Shown piece by piece: positions 19,471 to 27,956 of a DNA stretch of 35,019 nt. Origin of the DNA: Amoeboaphelidium occidentale (Eukaryota; Aphelidiomycota; Aphelidea); contig JALGPX010000066.1 of the NCBI GenBank assembly GCA_023515795.1, positions 20,165 to 55,183 on the forward strand, written 5' to 3'. Each line of letters begins with the position of its first letter. Positions within the stretch are counted from its first letter, which is position 1. The position numbers and the translations under genes were made by a program. The notes under the pieces are model-generated. The model made no database searches, had not been told where the DNA came from, and worked only from the letters and a program-made list of their open reading frames with translations.

Positions 19471-19741
19471 TGTTGATGGTTGACAAAAAAAAATATACGA
19501 TTAAATGGTAGAGATTTAGGATGACGTCAGCTATTCAAAACCAACTATAATAGTTTTTCAACTTCCTAGCGAGAATCTCTACCTTGGGTTAGTGAAACAA
19601 TCTTCAAATGCAAAAATCATGTATCAGCTGACTCAGAAGTGTGATTCGAGCCAATTGCGAACAACTCGGCGCACTCAGCGACAAGAAACATTCTTCTTTC
19701 CTACAGAGATATATCGCTATATAAAAACGATCAGCCTAAAG
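19471..19741. promoter_or_regulatory. Divergent promoter with TGACGTCA and a TATA box
   Basis: The bZIP-type palindrome TGACGTCA (CRE) is at 19522-19529, about 50 bp from the carrier ATG and 90-210 bp from the ligase start. A strong + strand TATA (TATATAAAAA) is at 19718-19727, close to the ATG at 19742. If that TATA is used, the ligase mRNA has almost no leader, or starts after that ATG. Confidence 0.4.
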
Positions 19742-21259
19742 ATGAATATCACTGAGTTGTTCAGAGAGAAATGTTCCATTTGTTTCGAGAATAGAATGGA
19801 TTTCAGTTTGGAGAGGTGCCGTGATCAATTCTGTTTTGAGTGTTTCTATCAGTACATTTTGGCACTGAGTCAACAACAGCAATGGCAATATGGTGGTTGT
19901 GTTACAAGGCCACAAGTGAAGTGTCCTGTTTGTAGTGATCCTCTGCAAAAACATGAATGGTCATGTTACCTTGTTCGAACAAGAGAAAGTGTGGATTTGA
20001 GAAGATTGTATGAAAGTACTGCTGCAGAGAGGTTCAAGAGTGTTTCAAGGCATTGTCCAGAATGTATGCGAGAGTGCGCTATTGTGGTGAATGTTGGTGG
20101 TAATAGGTACCTTCACAATGATGGTGTAAAAGATCGTAAACAATTACTCGAATTACTGTTTGATAAGTTGTTGCTGAGGTTGAAGGAAGATGATCCGTTT
20201 CTGGATGAGTATGAAGAATTCATGAAGAGTCAAGGTTTGAGTAATTCGCGTCAAGATCGTAGAAACAGTAATAATAGCAATGGTGGTGGTGAAGCTGACA
20301 TGTCTGTTGAAGAAGAAGAAAGCGAACATGATGATGAAGAAGAAGATAATCATCATTATGATAGTTTCAGTTCAAGTAGATTCAGAATCCCTGTAATGTA
20401 TGAAAGAATGAAACAAGCTCTTGAAGAACGTAGCTGTTTGGCAGATGTTGTTTTGAAAAGCTCTAATTCTTCCACTACACCAGCTATGGATATTGTTGCA
20501 GATCCTGCTGCAAATCCTGGACTCTTGCCACTACCATCACCTGCAGATTCTGCCATTGCTGTTTCTCCTTCATCAATTGTTCAAACAGTTAAGCGTCGTC
20601 GTTTTTTGCATCGACTGCAAACCTCTGAAGCTGAGAAACAACTGTATTGTTTGGCAACGAGTGACTATAATAATTACGATATTGGTTGTACTCTTAAGTT
20701 ATTGGTTTCACTAGAGACAGATTTGGCTAATTGGTACAAGTTGGTTTTTGCTCTGCTGAAGGATTACTACAGAGTCAAATGTGAAAAGTGTGACTGTCAA
20801 TTCTGTTTCCGCTGTGGATTAACTGGTTGGCACTCTGGTATGACATGCTCGGAGAATATGAAGAAAATTATTAATGATAAAATGCAAATTGGAGAACAAG
20901 ATGAAAAGCTTGGTAATTTGAAATGGGTCTATGAACATGGCAAACAATGTCCTCGTTGTTACACTGTTATCACTAGAGATGAAGGATGCAATAAGGTTGA
21001 CTGCACTATATGTTCATTTAAATTCTGTTGGATATGCTGCAATGAATGGAGTGACAAGTGTGGTTACTTCAAGTGCAAAACTAATAGCAATACAGCATCT
21101 CCTCAGTCAGATCTCGAAACTAAAGATAAGATCGATACAAATTCAACAGTAGCAAACAAAGATGAAAATAATTCAGATAAACCAAATGTTGATGCTTTAC
21201 CAGAAATTGGAGTTCCAAACGTGAAGGCAATCATGCAAAGAATTGGGCCATCCCACTAA
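19742..21259 (+). CDS. RBR-type E3 ubiquitin ligase with interrupted IBR domain
   Basis: 505 codons from ATG 19742 (MNITELFREKCSICFENR). An upstream in-frame ATG at 19619 would add 41 residues of doubtful quality. RING1 is CSICFEN ... CRDQFCFECF ... CPVC. The IBR begins HCPECMREC and resumes ~225 residues later at VKCEKCDCQFCFRCGLTGWHSGMTC. Between them lies an acidic, Asn- and Ser-rich insertion. RING2 is CPRCYTVITRDEGCNKVDC ... FCWIC. Its EGC cysteine sits where RBR enzymes carry the catalytic Cys that receives ubiquitin before transfer. The zinc ligands appear complete, so it is probably active. RNF14/Itt1-like is the nearest general layout I can suggest, but no RWD domain is visible. Substrate unknown. 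Confidence 0.85.
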   Translation: MNITELFREKCSICFENRMDFSLERCRDQFCFECFYQYILALSQQQQWQYGGCVTRPQVKCPVCSDPLQKHEWSCYLVRTRESVDLRRLYESTAAERFKSVSRHCPECMRECAIVVNVGGNRYLHNDGVKDRKQLLELLFDKLLLRLKEDDPFLDEYEEFMKSQGLSNSRQDRRNSNNSNGGGEADMSVEEEESEHDDEEEDNHHYDSFSSSRFRIPVMYERMKQALEERSCLADVVLKSSNSSTTPAMDIVADPAANPGLLPLPSPADSAIAVSPSSIVQTVKRRRFLHRLQTSEAEKQLYCLATSDYNNYDIGCTLKLLVSLETDLANWYKLVFALLKDYYRVKCEKCDCQFCFRCGLTGWHSGMTCSENMKKIINDKMQIGEQDEKLGNLKWVYEHGKQCPRCYTVITRDEGCNKVDCTICSFKFCWICCNEWSDKCGYFKCKTNSNTASPQSDLETKDKIDTNSTVANKDENNSDKPNVDALPEIGVPNVKAIMQRIGPSH

Positions 21260-21366
21260 ACACAACTTAGTGATAAGAAAGTAAATAAATATAGGAAATA
21301 AGCATATATTGTAACACTAACGAATGTAATGACTTGACTCGATATAATTGGTAGGTTTTCTTTCTC

Positions 21367-23649
21367 TTATTGCAATCTTTTCATTCTGTTTTTCCAAGCG
21401 CGTTGTATTATTGTAGCTTTACGAGCTTTGATTTCTTCAATTGTTAAAGCTCCTTTTTCGATAAGATATTGTGCGCATTCGACATTGTTATTCAAGTAAG
21501 CATAGTCTAATGGAGTATCCATATCATCGTCTGCGACCATTGCATTTAGATCTGCTCCGTGCTCAACTAGAACTCTTACGGACGGTAAATGACCGTTTAC
21601 GGCTGCCCAGTGAAGTGGAGTAACACCATTACAATCTCTACAAGAAATTTTAACAGCCTCTTCATCCATTGAATTCAAACTGTTTGTTTCAACCAAAACG
21701 TAAAGTAAAATTTCTGCTCTGCCATGGAACGCAGCCTCATGAAGAGGAGTAGCGCCTTTTCTGTCAGCCCTGGCCAAACTAGAGCCTTCTCTGAAAAGGA
21801 TATCAAGACAATCCATGTAGCCAGATGCGGCACAAAGATGTGTGCATAATCTACCAGCTTCATCTTCAGCAAGGACGTCTGCACCTTCGCCAATAAGCGC
21901 CAACAATGTTTCTGTGTGACCGTTTTGTGAAGCTTTAAACAGTGGAGTTTGAAGTTGCGAGTCTAAAGAATTGACGTACTGTAGGTCCTCAAACTCATTT
22001 TGAACATGCTTTAACAACAACAAACAGGTTGCAGTATGACCTCCTGATGCTGCCAAATGCAATGCTGTGAGCTCGGCAGAATCTTTCTTGTATGCGTCCG
22101 CTCCTGCATCAAGTAGGAATCGAACACAGTCGGTATGGCCTTGAATCGCTGCCCACATCATAGCAGTCCTGCCGTTTTCATCGCCAACATCCACAGCGGC
22201 ACCTTTTCTCAGCAAGACAATACATACGTCAATATAATCCTGCTGGCAAGCATAGTGTAACGGTGTTGCCATATATTTGTCTTGAATTTGACGTGCTCCA
22301 AACTCACACAGCAACTTTGCTATCGGCGACTTTCCACAAATACTTGCCCAATGTAAAGGTGTACGGCCGATATCATCAACTTGATTAATTACTTCAGGGG
22401 ATGAAACGGCCAGAGCATATAATAATGCAACATTTCCTTCATCACATGCGAAATGCATGGCTGTCCTTCCGTACTTGTCTTTGATATTCACAATCTGAGG
22501 AATATTTCTTAACAAAACCAAAGCGCAATGAACATGAGGATTTGAAGCACACCAATGTAATGCAGTCTTTCCTTCACAATCTTGCATGAAAGGATCAGCC
22601 AAATATCGCAATAATAAATGCATATGTGGTTCATTTCCGTTGATACAAGCCCACATTAAAGGTGTCATTTTATCGTCATCTTGGCAATTGACATCAGCAC
22701 AATTATTAGCTATTGGTGCAGAAGAAGCCACTCTTCTCCAGTGTAATAGTACACACAATGCTTCTGTGCTAGCTTGCGTGCAACTCAAATGCAAAGGCGT
22801 TTTACCTTGATAATCTTCTGCGTGAATGTCTGCACCAGCATAAAGCAACTTTTCACAAATAGTTCCATGGCCATATCTTGCAGCCCAATGAAGACAAGTC
22901 CTTCCAGAGTAGTCGCTTAAATGGATCAAAGCACCTCGTTCAAGCAAAAGTTCCACACATTCCACATGCCCACCCATACATGAAAACATTAAAGCAGACC
23001 TTCCTTCGTCATCAACTAAATTAACATCCAGCTTTGGAGATCTTGTAAGACTTCTCAAAGAATTGTAATCTCCTGTGCGAGAAACATGAAGTAGCAAAAC
23101 GTTGACTTCTTTACTACTCAAAGCTGTGCGTTTCTTGGGTGCTTTTTTCTTACTCAAAAGCATCGGCGTATCTCCAGAAGATGCGTAAAAGTTGGGAACT
23201 TGTTGTGCTGTCTCTGAGCCGTTAATAACCGGAGTGATCTCTTTGATTTCGTCTTGATCATCATATCGTCCTCCGCCTGAAGTGCTTGATCCAGCTGCAA
23301 CTGAGCCAGCTATTTGTCCTTGTTCTGAGAGAAAGTTGTCTCTTTTGTACTGATAATCCCTTGATAGTGGGAACTGATGCTCCAACGGAAGAAGAGGCTT
23401 TTTAGTGTGCTGCCTTGGAATATTTTCTCTGTCCGATGTTCCAGGATGTCTCATTAGTGAATGTGTTGAAAGGACATCAACTTCTGTGAGTGGCTTAAGA
23501 GGTGCTGGGAGTTTTGTATCTGTGAATGCTTTGTGCTGAGCCAGAATATTTGATGTCATCGTTATGGACTTGATTTGTGGCTGCTTCTGAGGAGCTCCCT
23601 TAAAGTGTGTATTAGTATCTGTAGTTAGTGTATCTGAAGCAGAAGTCAT
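21367..23649 (-). CDS. Inversin-like protein: 16 ankyrin repeats and an IQ motif
   Basis: 760 codons from ATG 23647-23649 (MTSASDTLTTD). The frame is open further upstream, but only from non-ATG codons. An N-terminal ~200-residue low-complexity region precedes 16 consecutive ankyrin repeats. Examples are DEGRSALMFSCMGGHVECV, YSGRTCLHWAARYGHGTIC, ENGRTAMMWAAIQGHTDCV and CNGVTPLHWAAVNGHLPSV. The protein ends in an IQ motif (TIIQRAWKNRMKRLQ), which would bind calmodulin. Animal inversin (NPHP2) also has 16 ankyrin repeats followed by IQ, but is longer at the C-terminus. In animals it works at the cilium base and in Wnt/planar polarity. A cilium role here is inference. It could also be a generic ankyrin scaffold. 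Confidence 0.8.
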   Translation of the reverse strand: MTSASDTLTTDTNTHFKGAPQKQPQIKSITMTSNILAQHKAFTDTKLPAPLKPLTEVDVLSTHSLMRHPGTSDRENIPRQHTKKPLLPLEHQFPLSRDYQYKRDNFLSEQGQIAGSVAAGSSTSGGGRYDDQDEIKEITPVINGSETAQQVPNFYASSGDTPMLLSKKKAPKKRTALSSKEVNVLLLHVSRTGDYNSLRSLTRSPKLDVNLVDDEGRSALMFSCMGGHVECVELLLERGALIHLSDYSGRTCLHWAARYGHGTICEKLLYAGADIHAEDYQGKTPLHLSCTQASTEALCVLLHWRRVASSAPIANNCADVNCQDDDKMTPLMWACINGNEPHMHLLLRYLADPFMQDCEGKTALHWCASNPHVHCALVLLRNIPQIVNIKDKYGRTAMHFACDEGNVALLYALAVSSPEVINQVDDIGRTPLHWASICGKSPIAKLLCEFGARQIQDKYMATPLHYACQQDYIDVCIVLLRKGAAVDVGDENGRTAMMWAAIQGHTDCVRFLLDAGADAYKKDSAELTALHLAASGGHTATCLLLLKHVQNEFEDLQYVNSLDSQLQTPLFKASQNGHTETLLALIGEGADVLAEDEAGRLCTHLCAASGYMDCLDILFREGSSLARADRKGATPLHEAAFHGRAEILLYVLVETNSLNSMDEEAVKISCRDCNGVTPLHWAAVNGHLPSVRVLVEHGADLNAMVADDDMDTPLDYAYLNNNVECAQYLIEKGALTIEEIKARKATIIQRAWKNRMKRLQ

Positions 23650-23993
23650 AATCGTGTAGGATAATTCTGTGCGTGTTTGCAGCAGGAATTTTGTGATGAT
23701 GAAATGAAGAAACGCTCGCGCAGCCAAGAAACGCCGATAACAGATCGAAATTTTTCGATAATCCGACGGTTTCACTGAATTGTGATTTACCCAGTTGGAA
23801 GGGATACTGCAAGTCTTGAGACGACATACCAAATACAAAAAATCTAAGTCTTTGTCTATCTGGCTTTTTAAGTCAACTTCGTATGCAAGCTGTTAAGCAT
23901 TGTGCATTATCATACAAAAAGCTCTTTACAGTTACGTAAAGACTTTAAAATTATGTGGAAATGATACATGCACTTTATTACAGTAAATCCAAA
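23650..23993. other. Intergenic spacer, no gene seen
   Basis: 344 bp between two minus-strand genes. An open stretch continues the ankyrin frame to about 23838 without an ATG, so this is probably its 5' leader and promoter, plus a short 3' region of the membrane-protein gene's flank. No RNA gene or repeat is visible. Confidence 0.5.
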
Positions 23994-24992
23994 CTATCGA
24001 GCTTCGTTCTTTTCGATTAGCTTTTTTAAGTACCCAACATAGTTATCTTCCGATAGCAGGGGTTGATCTAATTCTGCTTGCTCTACTTCAGATAAATCAG
24101 CTGTAGATGTTTTTGCTCCGACTAGATCATTCAAAGATCTTGGTTTCATTAATTCAGGTGAACCCAAATCGATTTCTGGCTCTATCGTTTCTTCCTCTTC
24201 TTCTTCAAAAGGTTCTACAGATTCATCGGATTTCTCTGCTGATTTCTCTGCTTCTACTTTATCCATAAGTTCCAGATTTTGATCTTTTGGTAAAACTTCA
24301 CTTGGGTTGACAGGAAATGGAACAGGAGTAACTGAGTCCGCGGCCTTTTTCGCGATTACAGCATCAGCAGCTTCTTTCCGAAGTCTAGCTGCTTCGAGGT
24401 CTTGAGCAGTTGGAGGATCTAAGTTGTGTAGATTTTCATCGTTATCGCGATCAAACATGAAACCATCATCACGATTCTCCTGTCTCCGTTTGCGAATATA
24501 ACCCGCAGCAAAGAACAATGCAGCTAAACCAATTAAAGTACATAGTACGATCGCAGTAAGAGCTGCAGAGGTCAGACCAGAATTAGAGTTGTTTTGTGCT
24601 GATCCATCGTTATTATTATTGTTACCATCATCCCCCATTATATTACCACCTGGCTTCGCGACATTCTGATTATTATTTTGAGTTTGATCATCCATGTTCG
24701 GATTAGTTGGAGGTTCCACCGGTTTAACGGGTGAATTAACTGGATTATTTTCGCGACGTTCTTCCGTTTGAGGTCGATCTAGAGTTATACCTGGTGGTAA
24801 AGGAGGATCTGGAGGTAAAGGAATAGGATTGGGATTTCCAGGAACTGATCCCACACTTCCAACCGTTCCAACATCCCAAGGTCCCAATGTTCCAGGACGT
24901 CTTCCAGCAGTTGCACCAACAGGCATATTATCAGCCAAATTTTGAGGCAACGTCAGAGCTGAACCAAATATCAGAAAATAAAGTATATTCAT
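23994..24992 (-). CDS. Single-pass type I membrane protein, family not recognised
   Basis: 332 codons, ATG 24990-24992, TAG stop. An N-terminal signal sequence (MNILYFLIFGSALTLPQNLA) leads into a Pro/Gly/Asn-rich outer region of ~120 residues with Asn runs. One membrane span (LTAIVLCTLIGLAALFFAAGY, about residues 146-166) follows, then a stop-transfer RKRRQ. The inner tail (~165 residues) is acidic, with EEEEEE-like runs, and ends in a helix (YLKKLIEKNEAR). The layout suits a wall- or surface-exposed sensor or adhesion protein, as in fungal WSC/Mid2-type proteins, but no Cys-rich or lectin domain is visible. Function unknown. It is divergent from the next gene across ~290 bp. Confidence 0.75.
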   Translation of the reverse strand: MNILYFLIFGSALTLPQNLADNMPVGATAGRRPGTLGPWDVGTVGSVGSVPGNPNPIPLPPDPPLPPGITLDRPQTEERRENNPVNSPVKPVEPPTNPNMDDQTQNNNQNVAKPGGNIMGDDGNNNNNDGSAQNNSNSGLTSAALTAIVLCTLIGLAALFFAAGYIRKRRQENRDDGFMFDRDNDENLHNLDPPTAQDLEAARLRKEAADAVIAKKAADSVTPVPFPVNPSEVLPKDQNLELMDKVEAEKSAEKSDESVEPFEEEEEETIEPEIDLGSPELMKPRSLNDLVGAKTSTADLSEVEQAELDQPLLSEDNYVGYLKKLIEKNEAR

Positions 24993-25280
24993 CAAGTGGA
25001 AAAATAATTAGAAGTTTAGCGATTCTCCAATGTTGGTGTTACACGCATGATCAAAGTATCCAATCATCTTGATTCAGCCAAGGTTCCAAGAATATCATCA
25101 ATTAACACGATGTTGTAAACTAATTTCGTTATAATTTATGTATATTTCTGCTAAAGGGTCTTTTGAAGTTCTGTAATCACAACACGAACTTTGTTGTCAA
25201 TACAACCATGATGCACACAATGCATCTTTTTCCGATTTTGCAAAGCCCAAACTTGTTGCTGTTGCTACTTGTACAATTTG

Positions 25281-26306
25281 ATGATCTTTATACCTTCCAC
25301 CTCTTCAAATTCAGGCGGAAAAGGGCACTTTTATTCTCCTGCTCTTTCTGTTGACCTTGAATGCAGAAAAGAGTTGGTAGAAATCAAAAATACCTTGGCC
25401 TTGGTAATGCAGAATTTTGTTGAAAGAGAGAATCTAGAGCTTCTTAAGAGAAGTGCATCTTCTATTTTCACTCCAGCTGACTCCGGAATAACCCCTGTGA
25501 GTACGCTGAAGGGCGAAAAGAGGAAGCGCAACAGGACTTTTGATGATGCTGATGGTGCAGCGTCGCAGGGAGAATGCCAAAGGTTGAAAGACTTCAAATG
25601 TTCACGAATTAGACTTGACTATGAATGCAAAGATGTCAGGGCTCTAAAGGAAATCGTTGATGTTAGTGTTCTATGTCCACCATCCTTTGATCAAAGACCT
25701 GCTGTGTCACCGATTGCGACACCGATTAACCTGAATTATTTACTAATGATATCTTCAAAAGAAGAGTTCTTTTCACATTTAACACAAAGCTTGAGTGCCA
25801 GTGGAGGATATTTGAATTGCAGTTCACAGAGTCAATTGATGGAACTCAGAAAGAAGATCTTATCATACCTACAGGAGATTGACTCTGTCGAAGACTTGTT
25901 TCTATTCTACTCAGTTTTGAAAGGATTCAATTCTGTAGATAATCAAGTTTCATTGTCGGGAATCTTGGGAAGCGCGAGTGCCTTTTGTCAAGAGTGTATC
26001 TTTAGGCCCAATGGAAAAGGGCAAAGTAATCTATTTCTAGTAATCACCCATACCCTGGAGATTTTGTTCTATTTCCATCATGTGGATTTATCTTTATTGC
26101 GATCAGTAACAAGTTATGTGCTAACATTCTTTGCTTCAGAGAAGGACCATTTAAATGTAAATAAGAAGCGAATTGGTCTTTGTCTCGCATTGAAAGTCGT
26201 TGTGACAGTTGTGGCGTATGTTCACTTCAATGTACAACCATGCAAAACAGATTTGGAATTTACATCCGCAGTGATGCAAACCATTGCTACAGGTGACAAT
26301 AAATGA
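25281..26306 (+). CDS. Unrecognised ~341-aa protein, mostly helical
   Basis: 341 codons from ATG 25281 (MIFIPSTSSNSGGKG). The frame is open from a TTG at 25269, and an upstream coding exon is possible, so the start is uncertain. Residues ~25-65 look like a short coiled coil (LECRKELVEIKNTLALVMQNFVE). A basic patch GEKRKRNR near residue 80 could be a nuclear signal. The C-terminal half is hydrophobic and helical (LFLVITHTLEILFYFHHVDLSLL) in a way that suggests a soluble helical-repeat fold. I do not recognise the family. The layout loosely recalls checkpoint or spindle scaffold proteins, but I would not name it. Confidence 0.65.
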   Translation: MIFIPSTSSNSGGKGHFYSPALSVDLECRKELVEIKNTLALVMQNFVERENLELLKRSASSIFTPADSGITPVSTLKGEKRKRNRTFDDADGAASQGECQRLKDFKCSRIRLDYECKDVRALKEIVDVSVLCPPSFDQRPAVSPIATPINLNYLLMISSKEEFFSHLTQSLSASGGYLNCSSQSQLMELRKKILSYLQEIDSVEDLFLFYSVLKGFNSVDNQVSLSGILGSASAFCQECIFRPNGKGQSNLFLVITHTLEILFYFHHVDLSLLRSVTSYVLTFFASEKDHLNVNKKRIGLCLALKVVVTVVAYVHFNVQPCKTDLEFTSAVMQTIATGDNK

Positions 26307-26438
26307 AGTATCAATAAGTTAAAGGCGTGTTTAAATGTTCTTTGACTTGTGCATTTGAGACGGTGTGATTCTTCGATTTGGATTGGAGGTTTAGCAAGTT
26401 TGTGAAACTATTGCAGTTACCCGCGGATTCTTCGCGTA

Positions 26439-26741
26439 ATGAAATTTCTATTGAGACGTAACTCTTTGTTAACTCTTATTCTGTTGTTTTTGGTGTTGTT
26501 CTCTGTGGTTTCGTGTCAAAATAGGACTGCTCCAGCTGAAAAGGGAGCTGAAACAGATTCACCAAGATCTACGGACGCACCAACACCAGATCGACCAACT
26601 CTAAACAAGAAAAACTCTACATATGATGGTCCTGCTGTTGATCCTGACAGAGCTGGAATCGGAGGTGGAGCGACTGCATTGTCTTATTCCGTTTACTCAG
26701 CTGTTATGATCGTTCTAACAGCGCTAAGTTTCAGTTGGTGA
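26439..26741 (+). CDS. Small secreted protein with GPI-anchor-type tail
   Basis: 100 codons. The N-terminal signal peptide is strong (SLLTLILLFLVLFSVVSCQ). The mature part is short, hydrophilic and rich in Pro, Thr, Asp and Ser, with two N-glycosylation sites (NRT, NST). The C-terminus has small residues (AGIGGGA), a short spacer, then a hydrophobic tail that runs to the last residue (VYSAVMIVLTALSFSW) with no cytosolic charge. That is the arrangement of a GPI-attachment signal, with the ω site probably in the Gly-rich stretch. Without the signals only ~50 residues remain, so a surface peptide or wall component is likely. No family recognised. Confidence 0.65.
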   Translation: MKFLLRRNSLLTLILLFLVLFSVVSCQNRTAPAEKGAETDSPRSTDAPTPDRPTLNKKNSTYDGPAVDPDRAGIGGGATALSYSVYSAVMIVLTALSFSW

Positions 26742-27104
26742 TCGAACCTAATAAACATCTTTTTATCTTCGAACGACCAGTAACTTCAGAATATTCGTCT
26801 TGCTCCAAACTTGAAACGCCTTTGTGCTCATTTAAATCTTGACCAGACACTTCTTTACGTTTTCTCATGTGAAACTCTTTCGTATCCTGCTCTTTCTTGC
26901 TTTAATTTGTATCTTCAATAATCTCTTCTGAATGTTCTTCTTGACTCACAATCAAATAACACTGCGCAATAATAAATTTTTATGAGAAGTTGTTTGAAAG
27001 CGCGAATGCGGCGTTGACAATTGCATAGAACACTCGTTAATAAGGATTTTAAGAAGCTTTAATATGAGCAAAATGCGACTTAGAATGTCATTTCAGGAAG
27101 TCTA
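26742..27104. other. Intergenic region with a possible short minus-strand coding stretch
   Basis: 363 bp. On the minus strand one frame from ~26975 down to a stop at ~26727 has strikingly charged, protein-like composition (for example VSQEEHSEEIIEDT and RKRKEVSGQDLNEHKG) with one in-frame TAA. A GTGAGT donor (at about 26946) and AAG/CAG acceptors (at about 26893 or 26884) could remove that stop as a 54- or 63-nt intron. No convincing 5' exon or ATG is visible, so I do not call a gene. Confidence 0.25.
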
Positions 27105-27956
27105 TCAGGAAAGGTCTTTGTCAAATAGTTCATCTTGCAACTTATCTCGATTGTAGAAGTATCTCAAAGTTAATGTCAACCTTATTCCTTTAGGGTCAAA
27201 TTCGACTTTCTGAACACCAGAAATTGTGCGTGCAATTCTTCTTGATTTAGCTCCTGCAGTGATAACCTTGTGAAAGAAATTGAATCTAGCCGATTTTGAT
27301 ATCAAGTAAATGTCCCCTGGTCCAAGCCAAACCCCGCAGCATGCAGTAGTTTTTGCCTTGGACTCTGAGAAGACAACAAACCCCCCTCCTGTTATAATAA
27401 GATTCACAATAAAGTCGCCGAAGTCGCCATTTCTGCACAAGTCAATATGAGGAGCCAAACCACTGTTGCCACAAACGTTGAAGTTTAATCCTATAAGCAA
27501 CAAATCTTCAAAGCTAATTCCTACTTTAAGCGCCAATTTTTTGGAAATATCTAAGACTATCTTGTCCAACCAGAATAGAATTGTACGAGGATACTTGCTT
27601 AGGTTTCCATCGATTGTCGAAGTCATTAAATTGCACTTGGAATTTTCGTTTGTATATGAGCCATCCCATGAGTCCCAATGCAACTCGCTCCAGCAGAATT
27701 TCAGCGGCAAATGCAACAGGGCTTTAAGCTCTGCAAATCAAAGATATTCCTCAACCACAAAAGACCATTCTGTTTCCATGAAGTAGCCAAAGCAGGGTCG
27801 TTGTCTAACAATGGGAATGAGTATGTCGTATTCGTGCCAACGTTTGCGTAATCCTTTTCTCTCCATGCTAACACATCTTCATCGTAACACAAAGACTTTA
27901 AAGTGAGTAAATAAATTGTGATGCTCTACCTGTTGTTTATCGGTCGGTTGTGACAT
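27105..27956 (-). CDS. AlkB-like 2-oxoglutarate/Fe(II) dioxygenase, frame broken near 27723
   Basis: Exon 1 is 27930-27956 (ATG, MSQPTDKQQ). A 34-nt intron at 27896-27929 starts GTAGAG and ends TTAAAG. Exon 2 begins SLCYDEDVLAW. Its frame reads NGLLWLRNIFDLQSLK, which resembles the first strand and helix of AlkB-type domains. The rest of the domain (ALLHLPLKFCWSELHW onward) is in a different frame down to a TGA at 27105. The catalytic set is present: APHID (His, Asp), LISKSARFNFFHKV (second His), and RLTLTLRYF (Arg that binds 2-oxoglutarate). One extra base in the CCC run near 27720 would restore one frame of ~250 aa. A 35-nt intron with a poor donor (GTCTTT) is an alternative. AlkB proteins demethylate nucleic acids or proteins. 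The substrate is unknown. Confidence 0.65.

Noticed and set aside
19592-19741. An N-terminal extension of the RBR ligase from a GTG at 19592 or ATG at 19619.
   Set aside because: The added residues show no domain, and a strong TATA box lies inside the extension, so the start at 19742 is preferred, though not certain.
27738-27740. An in-frame TGA in a continuous minus-strand frame from ATG 27866, suggesting selenocysteine or read-through in the AlkB-like gene.
   Set aside because: The 42 codons before the TGA do not look like AlkB, while another frame does, and that frame connects to a good upstream exon. No selenocysteine element was looked for or seen, so the TGA frame is probably a shadow.
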